Under the pieces are notes generated by a model. It worked only from the letters and a program-made list of their open reading frames with translations. It ran no database searches and had not been told where the DNA came from. From assembly GCF_900117455.1 (NCBI RefSeq), contig NZ_FPHO01000002.1:434001-498000 (forward strand): DNA of 64,000 bases. The letters are read 5' to 3'. Below are positions 7,875 through 17,022 of the stretch, in pieces. The stretch's first letter is position 1, and every line of letters starts with the position of its first letter. A program made the position numbers and the translations under genes. The stretch is from Hyphomicrobium sp. CS1GBMeth3. GTDB lineage: Bacteria > Pseudomonadota > Alphaproteobacteria > Rhizobiales > Hyphomicrobiaceae.

Positions 7875-8657
7875 TCAAGGCTCTATGTTGGCAAAGCGGG
7901 CGTTCTGCGCGGTGGCGCGACGGCCGCGGAAGTATGAGCGGACCCACGGGTGGTCGCTCGCGAGCATGTCCTCGATCGAGCCGGTGGCGACGACGCGGCC
8001 GTCGGCGAGAGCGCCGATGCGGTCGCAGATCGTGTACAGGCTTTCGAGGTCATGGGTAATCATGAAGACGGTGAGGCCCAGCGTCTGCTGCAAGGTGCGG
8101 ATCAGGGCGTCGAAGTCGCCGGCCGCGATCGGGTCGAGGCCCGAGGTCGGTTCGTCGAGAAAGACCAATTCGGGATCAAGGGCCAGCGCGCGGGCGAGTG
8201 CGACGCGCTTGGTCATGCCGCCTGACAGCTCCGACGGAAGCTTGTCATGGTCCGCCTTACGCAGGCCGACCATGTCGAGCTTGGTAGCGGCCATCTCGTC
8301 CATGAGGCGCTGGGGAAGGTCGAGATATTCGCGCATCGGGAACTGCACGTTCTCGAGGGCGGTGAGCGACGAGAACAGCGCACCCTGCTGGAAGAGGATG
8401 CCCCACTGGCGCTCGACCTCGAGCCGCTGCTGGCGTGTCGCGGTATCGAGGCGCGTGCCCAGCACCTCGATGGAGCCGGCGCGGCGCGGGATGAGGCCAA
8501 TGATGGTGCGGAGCAGCACAGACTTGCCGCTGCCCGAGCCGCCGACGAAGCCGAACACCTCGCCGCGGCGCACGTCGAATGAGACGCCGTTCAGCACCGT
8601 GCGGCGGCCGAAGCCCACCACGAGGTCGCGCACGGAGATGATGGCGTCGTTGGTCAT
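7875..8657 (-). CDS. MlaF-like ABC transporter ATPase
   Basis: 260-aa cytoplasmic ATPase powering the Mla/MCE lipid transporter. It has Walker A GGSGSGKS near residue 39, signature LSGGM, Walker B LVFLDEPTSGLD and the H-loop MITHD, so it looks catalytically complete. The Met in LSGGM is typical of the Mla/Mkl subfamily. Two bases separate it from the permease gene upstream and ten from the MCE gene downstream, so translation is probably coupled. Confidence 0.92.
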   Translation of the reverse strand: MTNDAIISVRDLVVGFGRRTVLNGVSFDVRRGEVFGFVGGSGSGKSVLLRTIIGLIPRRAGSIEVLGTRLDTATRQQRLEVERQWGILFQQGALFSSLTALENVQFPMREYLDLPQRLMDEMAATKLDMVGLRKADHDKLPSELSGGMTKRVALARALALDPELVFLDEPTSGLDPIAAGDFDALIRTLQQTLGLTVFMITHDLESLYTICDRIGALADGRVVATGSIEDMLASDHPWVRSYFRGRRATAQNARFANIEP

Positions 8658-8659
8658 GG

Positions 8660-9790
8660 CTACATATCGATGGCGGCGAAGAAGACGGCAAACAGGCCAT
8701 CCAGCACGATGACAAGGAAGATCGATTTCACGACCGAGGCCGTCGTCTCGCGGCCGAGCGACTCGGCGCTGCCCTTAACGGCGAGGCCCTGTGTGCAGGC
8801 CACGATGCCGATCACCAGCGCCATGAACGGCGCCTTGATCATGCCGACCTCGAAATGGGTGAGCGAGACGGCTTCGCGCAGCCGCTCGATGTAGATGTCC
8901 GGGCTCATGCCTCCGTAAGCCCAGGCCACGAGGCCGCCGCCGTAAAGCGCGGCCATGGAGCCGAGGAAGGTCAGGATCGGTAGCGCAATGATGAGGGCGA
9001 TGATGCGCGGCAGGATCAGCACTTCGACCGGATCGCGGCCCATGGTGCGCAGGGCGTCGATTTCCTCGCGCATTTTCATGGAGCCGAGTTCGGCGGTGTA
9101 GGCGCTGCCAGAGCGCCCGGCGATCATGATGGCGATGATCAACACGCCGATCTCGCGCAGCACGAGAATTCCGACCATGTCGACGACGTAGGCATCGGCC
9201 CCGAACTTCCGGAAATGGAAGAAGCCCTGCTGGGCAATGATGCAGCCGATCAGGAAGGTGATCAGCAGCATGATCGGCACCGCCTGCCAGCCGACACGGT
9301 CGAGGTGGTGGACCGTGGACGTGAAGCGGAAGCTGCGTGGATTGGTGAAGATGCGCGCGATGGCAAGCACGACGGCGCCAAGCATGGCGGCGAAGGTCAA
9401 AAGCTCCTGGCCGAAACGCGCCGTGGCGCGGCCAAGCTCGCTCACCGACTGCAGGATCGAGCCGCCGCTGCGCTGGTGGGCCGGGCCGCGTTCCGTGCTG
9501 TGGATCTCGTCGTATAGCGCGCGGTAGCGCTCTGGCAGTCCGTCGAGGTGGGCTTCGGGACCGGAGTCGCGGCTGCGCAGAAGCCTTTCGAGGAGCCACG
9601 CGCCGTAGGTATCGAGCGCGGTGACATTGTGCACGTCGATGGTCACCGCTTGGTCGGCGGGGGTTGCGCGTACGGTCTCCTCGATCAGCACGTCGAGGTT
9701 GCGGGCATGGTCTACGGTCCACGAACCGGCAGCGGCCAGCTCGATCCGCCCCGCTGCCGGGCGCGCGATCAGGGACGGGGGCGAACCCAT
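8660..9790 (-). CDS. MlaE-like ABC permease with N-terminal STAS domain
   Basis: First gene of the lipid-transport operon, 376 aa. Residues 1-100 form a STAS-like domain (TIDVHNVTALDTYGAWLLERL). This replaces the separate MlaB protein of enterobacteria. Residues 140-376 are the MlaE permease with about six membrane helices. They contain the conserved segments IAQQGFFHFRKFGADAYVVDMVGI, GRSGSAYTAELGSMK and ALRTMGRDPVEVLILPR. The family moves phospholipid between inner membrane and periplasm. Confidence 0.9.
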   Translation of the reverse strand: MGSPPSLIARPAAGRIELAAAGSWTVDHARNLDVLIEETVRATPADQAVTIDVHNVTALDTYGAWLLERLLRSRDSGPEAHLDGLPERYRALYDEIHSTERGPAHQRSGGSILQSVSELGRATARFGQELLTFAAMLGAVVLAIARIFTNPRSFRFTSTVHHLDRVGWQAVPIMLLITFLIGCIIAQQGFFHFRKFGADAYVVDMVGILVLREIGVLIIAIMIAGRSGSAYTAELGSMKMREEIDALRTMGRDPVEVLILPRIIALIIALPILTFLGSMAALYGGGLVAWAYGGMSPDIYIERLREAVSLTHFEVGMIKAPFMALVIGIVACTQGLAVKGSAESLGRETTASVVKSIFLVIVLDGLFAVFFAAIDM

Positions 9791-9825
9791 CTAACCGTTT
9801 GCCTTTCTCGTGATTGGCGCCGGCG

Positions 9826-10314
9826 TCATTTGCGCGACAGGCTCACCGTGACGCTCTTCAGAGGTATGCCCTCGGTGTCAATGGCGACATTCTGCTTTGA
9901 CTTGTCGTAGGTTATCTTCATCGTGCCTGCCACGCCACCGGAGATGGCCAGCGTCAGGTTCTGCTCCGTGAGCTTGCCGGTGACAGCGCCCGAGGCATTG
10001 TACGTCCGCTCCTCCCAGCTGCCGCTCAAGGCGCCGCCGCTGGAACTCACCTTGGAGCGCATCTCGATCTTGTTGGTCTTGCCGGAGCAGCGCACCGCAA
10101 TGCCGAGCTGGGTCCCGCTCCCCGTGTAGTAGGCATCGCACTTCAGCCGCTCGCTGGTGCCGTCCTGAAGGCGGTAGGTTCCACTGCCTCCCCAGGAGCC
10201 TAGCAGTGTCTCGAACGTGGGATTTGCGAAGCTGGGCGTAGCGAAGACAGTGGCGGCGAGCGCAGGCGTCCAGGCGTAGGCACGGCGCCAGAGTGCAGGA
10301 CGAGAAGGCTTCAT
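9826..10314 (-). CDS. Exported protein of unknown function
   Basis: 162 aa from the ATG at 10314. The N-terminal basic plus hydrophobic segment (ALAATVFATPSFA) looks like a Sec signal. The mature part is rich in Gly/Ser/Thr beta-strand patterns (LLGSWGGSGTYRL near residue 42, then GSWEERTYNASG), suggesting a small beta-barrel or lipocalin-like fold. Two cysteines (in KCDAYY and VRCSG) could form a disulfide. No named family recognised. It is transcribed toward, and may be read through into, the mlaE-like gene (35-bp gap). Confidence 0.6.
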   Translation of the reverse strand: MKPSRPALWRRAYAWTPALAATVFATPSFANPTFETLLGSWGGSGTYRLQDGTSERLKCDAYYTGSGTQLGIAVRCSGKTNKIEMRSKVSSSGGALSGSWEERTYNASGAVTGKLTEQNLTLAISGGVAGTMKITYDKSKQNVAIDTEGIPLKSVTVSLSRK

Positions 10315-10549
10315 GCGGTCCTCGGTTCTACGGTTGCATCCGGGTCCCAGCGGGGGCCGGATGCACAATATCTTTCGCTTGTGGTCGAAAAGCTGACGCA
10401 GGCACTCGCGCGGCTACGGCCTCAAGAGACACCGTTTATACGTCACACGCAACTCCGCATCACGACAGTAGCAGCCCCTAGCCGTGAATTGATCTGGGGG
10501 CAGCGAATGCGGCGGAGGCATGACTGGTGCAGGTGTGGCGGAGCGAAAC

Positions 10550-11308
10550 TCAGCAGGCGTACGTGACCCAGATATTGGGCTCTTCGTAGCGGCCGACCCC
10601 TCGCTCGAGGTCGATATTCAGGGGAACGAGCGCGCCATCAATGACATAAGAGCCGGATTGGGCATATTCGGTCTTGGCCCAAGTCTCCCAGAACCCGATT
10701 GGCTCCTCGACCACCATGGACCGTTTGCAGGGGCCGAGCAGCTTGCCACCCGAGGACAGATGGCTGCGCAACCAGGGATCGAAGGCGCGGCCTTTGCCAT
10801 CGGTCCAGGTCACATAATCGTCGATGCCGACCCAGGGGTGGCGTGCTTTCGAGGAGGGCCTTACGGCCGCGAACACGGCGCGCAGGCCTTTTGATTCGGC
10901 CAGCTCGCGCATGGCGCGGAGCATCCTACGGCCGTAGCCCTTGGCGCGATGCACGGCCGGGATCGACATGGCGAGACCGCCGAGGACGGTGTGCGGACCC
11001 TTCGGCCGTGCGCCAGTCTCTACAACCCAATCCCATCCCTCCTGAGGAAGATCGCCGGAGCCGTTGTAGCTCAATGGCACGCTGTTGAAGACAGCGACAG
11101 GATAGTCGGTCTCTTCGTCGACCAAGCAAAGCTGATAGTCAGGATATTTCTCAATAAGCTCAGTATAGAGCTCATAATGGGCGCGCGTGTAGTTGAGATA
11201 ACCTAACGCACTCCACGACGCCTGCTCTATGGAACTCGCGGCTTTTCTTAACTCATCACTGTAGGCGCGGTTACGGATTACGAGGCGAGACGTCATGTTC
11301 ACGCTCAA
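10550..11308 (-). CDS. GNAT-like acyltransferase
   Basis: 252 aa with the acyl-CoA-binding core of N-acyltransferases. PVAVFNSVPLSYNG is a strand-turn element. Motif A is seen in GGLAMSIPAVHRAKGYGRRMLRAMRELAES near residues 110-140, with the pyrophosphate-binding K-G-Y-G-R turn. FAAVRPSSKARHPW follows. Substrate unknown. An internal start at 11296 (MTSRLV) is also possible. The gene's 5' end and the 215 bp upstream are markedly AT-richer than the surroundings, which may mark the promoter region or acquired DNA. Confidence 0.7.
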   Translation of the reverse strand: MSVNMTSRLVIRNRAYSDELRKAASSIEQASWSALGYLNYTRAHYELYTELIEKYPDYQLCLVDEETDYPVAVFNSVPLSYNGSGDLPQEGWDWVVETGARPKGPHTVLGGLAMSIPAVHRAKGYGRRMLRAMRELAESKGLRAVFAAVRPSSKARHPWVGIDDYVTWTDGKGRAFDPWLRSHLSSGGKLLGPCKRSMVVEEPIGFWETWAKTEYAQSGSYVIDGALVPLNIDLERGVGRYEEPNIWVTYAC

Positions 11309-11522
11309 AAATATGCTCTACGCGAAGATAATGTGATGCGGTTACCAAGACGATAAGATTAATAAATCCTAAACGAGCGGGAAGCAAACGAAAAAAAGTT
11401 AACAACACATTTGGAGCTACCCACTTTTGGACGACAACTAACACCTCTTTAATCATAAGTTTATATTCAAAGTTCAATTAAACAAAGACTTAGGCGTTGC
11501 GCGCCAAACCTCGGTTGAACGC

Positions 11523-13847
11523 ATGGAAAAGGCCGTGACGCTAATGTTGCTTGGCGACGCATCCAATCTTTACGAAGGAGATCTCCGCCGTCTGACGCGG
11601 ATTATTCGTGCGGCCATCACTTTCTTCGGCCTGCTTTTGCTCGCGGTGATTGCGTTTGCGGGTTGGTCTGCGAACAAGGCGGCAACGGATATCGAGCGCA
11701 CACTGGTCGAAAATGCGCTTAATCAGAGCATTGCCGCTGTGCTCAACGGGCAAAAGAGCGTGGCCTGGTGGGATGAGGCTGTCACGAACACCGCAGACGG
11801 TGCGCTCAATCTCGATTTCGCGGATGCGGAGTTCGGGATCTATTTGACCGAGACTTACGGGCACAACGAGATCTTTGTTCTCGATGCTCGCGATCAACCA
11901 ATCTACGCATACCTGGATGAAGGGCGCGCTGCGCCCGAGACTTACAATGGACGGCGAGCCATTATCGCGCCGATTGTTGCTGAAGCGCGCCATGGCACTG
12001 CAGATTCCCGCTTACGCGCGCGTTCCGATGAGTTCGGTCGCGCTCAGATGAGCTACAAAATCCTGTCGCGCGCGGTGAAGTCGGCGCGCTGGGCTGGCCA
12101 CATCGTATCGGTGAATGGGAAGCCGGCTGTTGTCGGCGTCATCACCATCATCCCGAACGTCGATCTCACTTTGTTGGAGACGCCATCCAAGCTTCTGATC
12201 AGCATCAGCTATATCAATGAAGAGTTCATCTCGAAGATCGCCCGTACCCTGCTTCTGCCGGATCTTAAATTGACTCCCGAGCCGATCCAGGCAAGCGGCC
12301 TGTATGTTCAGCCGTTCATGGGCGACGACGGGAAAGTGGACGGCTATCTCTCGTGGACCACGCGCAGGCCGGGGCAAGTGCTGTTGACCGTGATCCTTCC
12401 GTTGGTGGCGTGTGGGGTGTTTGCGACCGGCCTTCTGTCCAGCCACATGTTCGGGCGCCTGAAGCGTGCTTCCGATGAACTCACCCAGCGTGAGGCTCGG
12501 GCCCGCCATGCCGCCAAGCACGACGCGCTTTCGGGGCTGCCCAATCGCCAGCATCTAATCGAGGAGGTCGATGCCAAGCTTGGTGCCCCAGAGTTTGGGA
12601 CCAATGGGCAACAGATCGTCGCGGCCTATCTCGACATCGACAGGTTCAAGGATATCAACGACACGCTTGGTCACGAGACCGGCGACAAGTTGATCAAGGC
12701 CGTTTCAAAGCGTCTCGCCGCGCGCCTTCGTGCCCATGACTTCCTGGCCCGTTTCGGCGGCGACGAATTCGCAGTTCTCAGCATGTCGCCCGACGTGGAT
12801 GCGGACACGCGTCTCGCTGCGCGCATCGCGAGTGCCTTCGAGGAGCCGTTTGCAATCGAAGGGCAGTCGATCCGCGTCACCGCCTCGGTTGGCATTGCCA
12901 GGGCACCGGATCATGGGCGCTCTGCCGACGAGCTCATGCGACACGCCGATATCGCGCTCTACGAAGCCAAGAGCCAAGGGCGTGACAGGGCGATGACTTT
13001 CTCCAGCGATATGGCGAGGCAAGTCGAGACGCGTCGCTCGATCGAGGTGGACCTGCGCACGGCCATCGAGCGTGAAGAGCTCAAGCTATTCTATCAGCCG
13101 ATTATTTCCTGCCGCACCGGCGCGATCGTTGGTGCGGAGGCCCTTCTGCGTTGGCGTCATCCGCTGCGCGGGGAGATCTCGCCGGCAACCTTCATTCCGA
13201 TCGCCGAGATTTCGGGCCTCATGCCGAGCCTTGGGACGTGGATGCTCGAACGAGCGTTCCAGGACGCGAAGCGTTGGCCTGACCTCGAGCTAGCAGTCAA
13301 TCTATCGCCGGTCCAGTTCAATCAGACGGATCTGCAGGCCACGCTGCGCCGCCTCACGACAGAACACGATGTCGCTCCAAACCGGATCGTGCTCGAGATC
13401 ACGGAGGGTGTGCTGCTAGAGGCGACGGACCAGACCAAAGCCGTTCTGCAAGGTTTGCAGGAGATGGGCTTCCGTACCGCGCTCGACGATTTCGGTACGG
13501 GCTACTCGAGCTTGGCATATCTCTGCAATTTCAAGTTCGACAAGATTAAAATCGACCGGTCGTTCGTCTCCAACGTGTCAAATGCGCTGACATCTCGCGC
13601 GATCGTGCAGTCCGTTGCTTCTCTTGGGCGCGGCCTTGGTATGCAGATCGTCGCCGAGGGCGTGGAGACCGAGTACGAAGCTGTCATGATGAGCCATTTC
13701 GGCTGCACGGAGCTGCAGGGCTACTTCTTCTCTAAGCCCATTCCGGCGGCCGATCTCAGCACGCTGCTCGAAAAGTTCGAGCCGCGGCATATGGTGCCGT
13801 TTTCTGATCTGCAAACGGTTGATCCACCCCGCAGCGCGACGGCTTGA
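11523..13847 (+). CDS. Membrane CHASE4-GGDEF-EAL c-di-GMP enzyme
   Basis: Predicted bifunctional cyclic-di-GMP synthase/phosphodiesterase, 774 aa. Membrane helix 1 is at about residues 25-50, followed by a periplasmic CHASE4-type sensor domain to about 275 (with QKSVAWWDEAV). Helix 2 is at about 285-305. The GGDEF domain spans about 335-495 with intact RFGGDEF and an RxxD inhibitory site (RAHD) five residues before it. The EAL domain spans about 510-755 with GAEALLRW, NLSPVQF, EITEGV, DDFGTGYSS, KIDRSF and AEGVET. All catalytic signatures are present, so both activities are possible. It stands alone after an AT-rich leader. Confidence 0.92.
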   Translation: MEKAVTLMLLGDASNLYEGDLRRLTRIIRAAITFFGLLLLAVIAFAGWSANKAATDIERTLVENALNQSIAAVLNGQKSVAWWDEAVTNTADGALNLDFADAEFGIYLTETYGHNEIFVLDARDQPIYAYLDEGRAAPETYNGRRAIIAPIVAEARHGTADSRLRARSDEFGRAQMSYKILSRAVKSARWAGHIVSVNGKPAVVGVITIIPNVDLTLLETPSKLLISISYINEEFISKIARTLLLPDLKLTPEPIQASGLYVQPFMGDDGKVDGYLSWTTRRPGQVLLTVILPLVACGVFATGLLSSHMFGRLKRASDELTQREARARHAAKHDALSGLPNRQHLIEEVDAKLGAPEFGTNGQQIVAAYLDIDRFKDINDTLGHETGDKLIKAVSKRLAARLRAHDFLARFGGDEFAVLSMSPDVDADTRLAARIASAFEEPFAIEGQSIRVTASVGIARAPDHGRSADELMRHADIALYEAKSQGRDRAMTFSSDMARQVETRRSIEVDLRTAIEREELKLFYQPIISCRTGAIVGAEALLRWRHPLRGEISPATFIPIAEISGLMPSLGTWMLERAFQDAKRWPDLELAVNLSPVQFNQTDLQATLRRLTTEHDVAPNRIVLEITEGVLLEATDQTKAVLQGLQEMGFRTALDDFGTGYSSLAYLCNFKFDKIKIDRSFVSNVSNALTSRAIVQSVASLGRGLGMQIVAEGVETEYEAVMMSHFGCTELQGYFFSKPIPAADLSTLLEKFEPRHMVPFSDLQTVDPPRSATA

Positions 13848-13909
13848 TTTTTTTGTCGCTATCACGATTGCTCTCCCCTGGGACCTTATCCGAGGCGGGG
13901 CGAGGAGCG

Positions 13910-14656
13910 ATGGCCGACAAGGGCAATGCCGACTATCAATGGGATGGCTTCGACGCTGAACAGTACTTTCAGCAGTACTACGGCGAGCCGCATGCCGACG
14001 ATGATCGTGTGGTCGAATTTGCGGTCAATGCGTTAAAGCAGGCGACCCCTCACGACCGTTTGCTCGACGTCCTCGACGTTGGCACGGGGCCCAGTCTGAT
14101 CCCCTTTCTGTGTGCGTTGCCGCGTGCCAGGCGGCTCACAGCTTGGGAATATTCGGGAGCCAATATTGCCTGGCTCAAGTTCGAACTGGCTCGGGACGAG
14201 CTGCGGCCGCAGTGGCGCCATTTCTGGGATGTCGGGCGCGCTGCATACGGTAAGGGGTGGGATTTGCCGGACAATCCAGCGGTCGCTCTGCGCGAAAAAA
14301 GTGTCCTTACGCAGGGGTCGATCTTTGACTTGCCGCGTGCCGCTTGGGACGCTGCAACCATGTTCTTTTGTGCCGAATCCATAACAAAGCGACAGGACGA
14401 GTTCGAGGCCGCGTGCGCTGCCTTTGCCCGTTCGGTGCGGCCGGGTGGTACGCTTGTGGCTGCGTTTCTCGCACAGTCGGAAGGATATATCGTGTCCGAT
14501 TATCTTTATCCGGCATTAAATCTGTCACCGGAGGCGATACAGCGGACCTTTGCGGCGCATGCGGACGGAATCGTCGTCGATGCGGTTGGCATGGTGGATC
14601 ATGAGATTCGCAGTGGCTATTCGGGCTTGATCTTCCTGACCGGTACGGCGCGGTAA
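13910..14656 (+). CDS. SAM-dependent methyltransferase, NNMT/PNMT/TEMT-like
   Basis: 248 aa. The opening (DGFDAEQYFQQYYGEPHADDD) and the SAM-binding motif LDVLDVGTGPSLIPFLCALPRA near residue 55 are typical of the NNMT/PNMT/TEMT-like class I methyltransferases of bacteria. The acidic residue ending the second strand lies in AWEYSGANIAWL. The start at 13910 has GAGGAG upstream. It leads a rightward row of genes that includes CbiZ-like and DHPS-like proteins, so a role in coenzyme metabolism is possible. Substrate unknown. Confidence 0.75.
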   Translation: MADKGNADYQWDGFDAEQYFQQYYGEPHADDDRVVEFAVNALKQATPHDRLLDVLDVGTGPSLIPFLCALPRARRLTAWEYSGANIAWLKFELARDELRPQWRHFWDVGRAAYGKGWDLPDNPAVALREKSVLTQGSIFDLPRAAWDAATMFFCAESITKRQDEFEAACAAFARSVRPGGTLVAAFLAQSEGYIVSDYLYPALNLSPEAIQRTFAAHADGIVVDAVGMVDHEIRSGYSGLIFLTGTAR

Positions 14657-14764
14657 GCGGGCCTGGACCGTCTTGAGGGGCGTTCCGCGGGTGGCCATCC
14701 GCAGCGCCGGTTGCTTGACCGCCGGGCGAAATCTGCAGAAGGTCCCGCTCTGGCGCGTCGCTCG

Positions 14765-15487
14765 ATGCGCTTCCTTCCGGAGCCGAGGTTCGTCCTGTTG
14801 ACGCTGCCGTTCTCGATTTCCTGCCAGCCGCCGTACCTGGTCGCGTCGTTCGACGCGCCGCAGACGATGCTGTCGTGGTCGATCACACGGCCGGGATTTT
14901 GCGCGGCCCGTCGCGTTGCGTGGCTCGGGGTGCGCAACGCGGATCTGCCTCCGTCCGAGGATCCGATCGACAGCATCAGCCGCCTTATGGCGAATGCCGA
15001 TCTGGCCGATGCTGTCACACTCGTCACCTCGCGCGATATCACACGCTACCATCTCGCGCATGCCGAGGTCGAAGATATCGCTGCGGCCTGCCTGACGACG
15101 GTCGGGCTATCCAACGGTGAGCGCGTCGGCCAGCGCTGCCGGGAGCCGGTGCCGCTGCCGGGCACCATCAATATGCTGGTGCACGTCTCTCGTTCCATGA
15201 GCGAGGCGGCGTTCATCGAGACGATCTCGATTGCCAGCGAGGCGCGCACGGCGGCGGTGCTCGACGCGCGGATCCACCGCGCCGGTGTGGCCGTGACCGG
15301 CACCGGGACGGACTGCATTGTCGGAGCAGCGCCGAGGGGGGACGGCGGGGTGCGTTTCGCCGGCCTGCACACGGCCATCGGCGAGGCGGTCGGCGACGCG
15401 GTGTATCGGGCTGTCCGCGAGGGTGCCGAGGTCTGGGAGCGGGATTTCATCGCAGCCAGGGCCGCGGCCAAATCCGCCGCGGAGTAG
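14765..15487 (+). CDS. CbiZ-like adenosylcobinamide amidohydrolase family protein
   Basis: 240-aa member of the CbiZ family, whose founding enzyme removes the aminopropanol side chain of adenosylcobinamide in corrinoid salvage. Family blocks seen are AACLTTVGLSNGERVG (about 100-118), GTINMLVHVSRSMSE (about 134-148), ASEARTAAVLDARI (about 155-170), the Gly-rich TGTGTDCIVGAAP (about 177-190) and the C-terminal FAGLHTAIGEAVGDAVYRAV. No other cobamide gene is nearby. The neighbour downstream is a DHPS-like protein of H4MPT-containing methylotrophs, so it may act on a pterin-related amide instead. That is inference. The start could also lie upstream at 14711. Confidence 0.78.
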   Translation: MRFLPEPRFVLLTLPFSISCQPPYLVASFDAPQTMLSWSITRPGFCAARRVAWLGVRNADLPPSEDPIDSISRLMANADLADAVTLVTSRDITRYHLAHAEVEDIAAACLTTVGLSNGERVGQRCREPVPLPGTINMLVHVSRSMSEAAFIETISIASEARTAAVLDARIHRAGVAVTGTGTDCIVGAAPRGDGGVRFAGLHTAIGEAVGDAVYRAVREGAEVWERDFIAARAAAKSAAE

Positions 15488-15575
15488 CGGGCGTTAAGCG
15501 TGAAGGATCGCCCTGGGGGGAAGCTCGCGAGATGTGCCATACTTGCGGCTCGATAATCGGAGGATTGGGGCACGC

Positions 15576-16988
15576 ATGGCCGAGCGCGTGGTGCTGGTAA
15601 CGGGTTCGCTGGCGGAGCCGCGCGTGAAGCGGGTCGCCGAGCAGGTGGCGAGCGACAAGCTCGAGCCGGTGGTTGCCAACGTTGGCGTCAAGGTGGCGGC
15701 GCTGATGACGACGGATATCGTCGAGCGGCGGCTGACGCTGCCCGAGGGGGCGGATCGTGTCGTCATGCCGGGGCGATTCCGCGGCGATCTTGAGCGACTG
15801 TCGGACTTTTTCGGCACGCGCTTCGAGCGCGGGCCCGACGAGGTGGCGGATCTGCCCGAATATCTCGGCCACGCCCGCGAGAAGACCGACCTTTCCCAGT
15901 ACAACATGACGATCTTCGCCGAGATCGTCGATGCAACCTTGATGACGCCGGAGGAGATCGTCACGCGGTCGCGTATCCTGCGGGCGGACGGTGCCGACGT
16001 CATCGACCTCGGCTGCCTGCCGGACAGTCCGTTTCCGCATCTCGAGGAGGCCATTGCGGCGCTGCACGCGGATGGGGTGCGGGTTAGCGTGGACAGCTTC
16101 AACTCGGAAGAGCTGTCGCGGGCGACGAGGGCGGGTGCCGACTTCCTGCTCAGCCTCTCGGAAAAAAATATCGATATTGTTGATGAAGGGCCAGCGGTAC
16201 CGATCCTCGTGTCTGCTGGATCTCACGACATGGCGTCGCTCGACTGCGTGATCGACATCATGATCGCGAAGGGGAGGCCCTACTACGCGGATCCCATTCT
16301 CGATCCGATCCACTACGGCTTCGCGGCCTCGATCGCGCGCTACGTCGATCTGCGCAACCGGCGGCCGGACGTCCCGATCCTGATGGGCATCGGCAATGTC
16401 ACGGAGCTTACCGACGCCGATACCACGGGTATCAACGCGCTCTTGATGGGGCTTTGCTCGGAGCTCGACATCACGGCGGTGCTCGCCGTGCAGGTGAGCC
16501 CGCATTGCCGGACCGCGATCCGGGAGTTTGATCGCGCGCGGCGCGAGTTCTACGCGGCGAAAAAGGCTGGCTCGCTGCCGCAGGGGTTTGGCGGCGGGCT
16601 GATGGCGCTGCGCGATCGCAGGGGCTTCGCGACGACGCCGGAGGAGATCCGAACGCTTGCGCCGCAGATCCGCGACGCGAACTACAGGATCGAGGTCGCC
16701 GAGGACGGCATCCATATCTACAACAAGAACGGGCACCATGTGTCGGACGATCCGTTCGAGCTGTTCCCGCATCTCGATACGCGGGCGGACGCGGGGCATG
16801 CGTTCTACCTCGGCGTCGAGACGGCGCGGGCCGAGATCGCCTATCGGCTCGGCAAGCGCTACGCGCAGGATGAGCCGCTGGAGTTCGGTGTGGTCGCGGA
16901 AACCAAGGGCTCGGCGGACGATGCCCACCTGCTCAAATTCAAGGAAGCCGGCTCGACGCTGAAAAAGGACAAGCCGGACGGGGACTGA
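15576..16988 (+). CDS. Dihydropteroate synthase-like protein of the tetrahydromethanopterin type
   Basis: 470 aa, nearly twice the length of a folate-pathway DHPS. Residues about 130-360 carry a pterin-binding TIM-barrel pattern: TIFAEIVDATLMTPEEI, RILRADGADVIDLGCLPDS, GVRVSVDSFN, then ILVSAGSHD and DPILDPIHYGF. Flanking N- and C-terminal regions match the methylotroph/archaeal DHPS-like family that accompanies H4MPT genes and probably joins the pterin to a modified aminobenzoate unit. The ATG at 15576 has GGAGG upstream. It is followed by a frameshifted transporter gene 34 bp later. Confidence 0.85.
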   Translation: MAERVVLVTGSLAEPRVKRVAEQVASDKLEPVVANVGVKVAALMTTDIVERRLTLPEGADRVVMPGRFRGDLERLSDFFGTRFERGPDEVADLPEYLGHAREKTDLSQYNMTIFAEIVDATLMTPEEIVTRSRILRADGADVIDLGCLPDSPFPHLEEAIAALHADGVRVSVDSFNSEELSRATRAGADFLLSLSEKNIDIVDEGPAVPILVSAGSHDMASLDCVIDIMIAKGRPYYADPILDPIHYGFAASIARYVDLRNRRPDVPILMGIGNVTELTDADTTGINALLMGLCSELDITAVLAVQVSPHCRTAIREFDRARREFYAAKKAGSLPQGFGGGLMALRDRRGFATTPEEIRTLAPQIRDANYRIEVAEDGIHIYNKNGHHVSDDPFELFPHLDTRADAGHAFYLGVETARAEIAYRLGKRYAQDEPLEFGVVAETKGSADDAHLLKFKEAGSTLKKDKPDGD

Positions 16989-17022
16989 GGGCTGCGCCGG
17001 GCGCGGTGAAGAGGGGGAGCCG

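Noticed and set aside
11271..11477. 68-aa AT-rich minus-strand frame upstream of the acetyltransferase
   Set aside because: Overlaps the acetyltransferase start, has no ribosome site and lies in the probable promoter region.
15447..16928. 493-aa open frame on the minus strand
   Set aside because: Antisense to the DHPS-like gene; no recognisable domain and no ribosome site.
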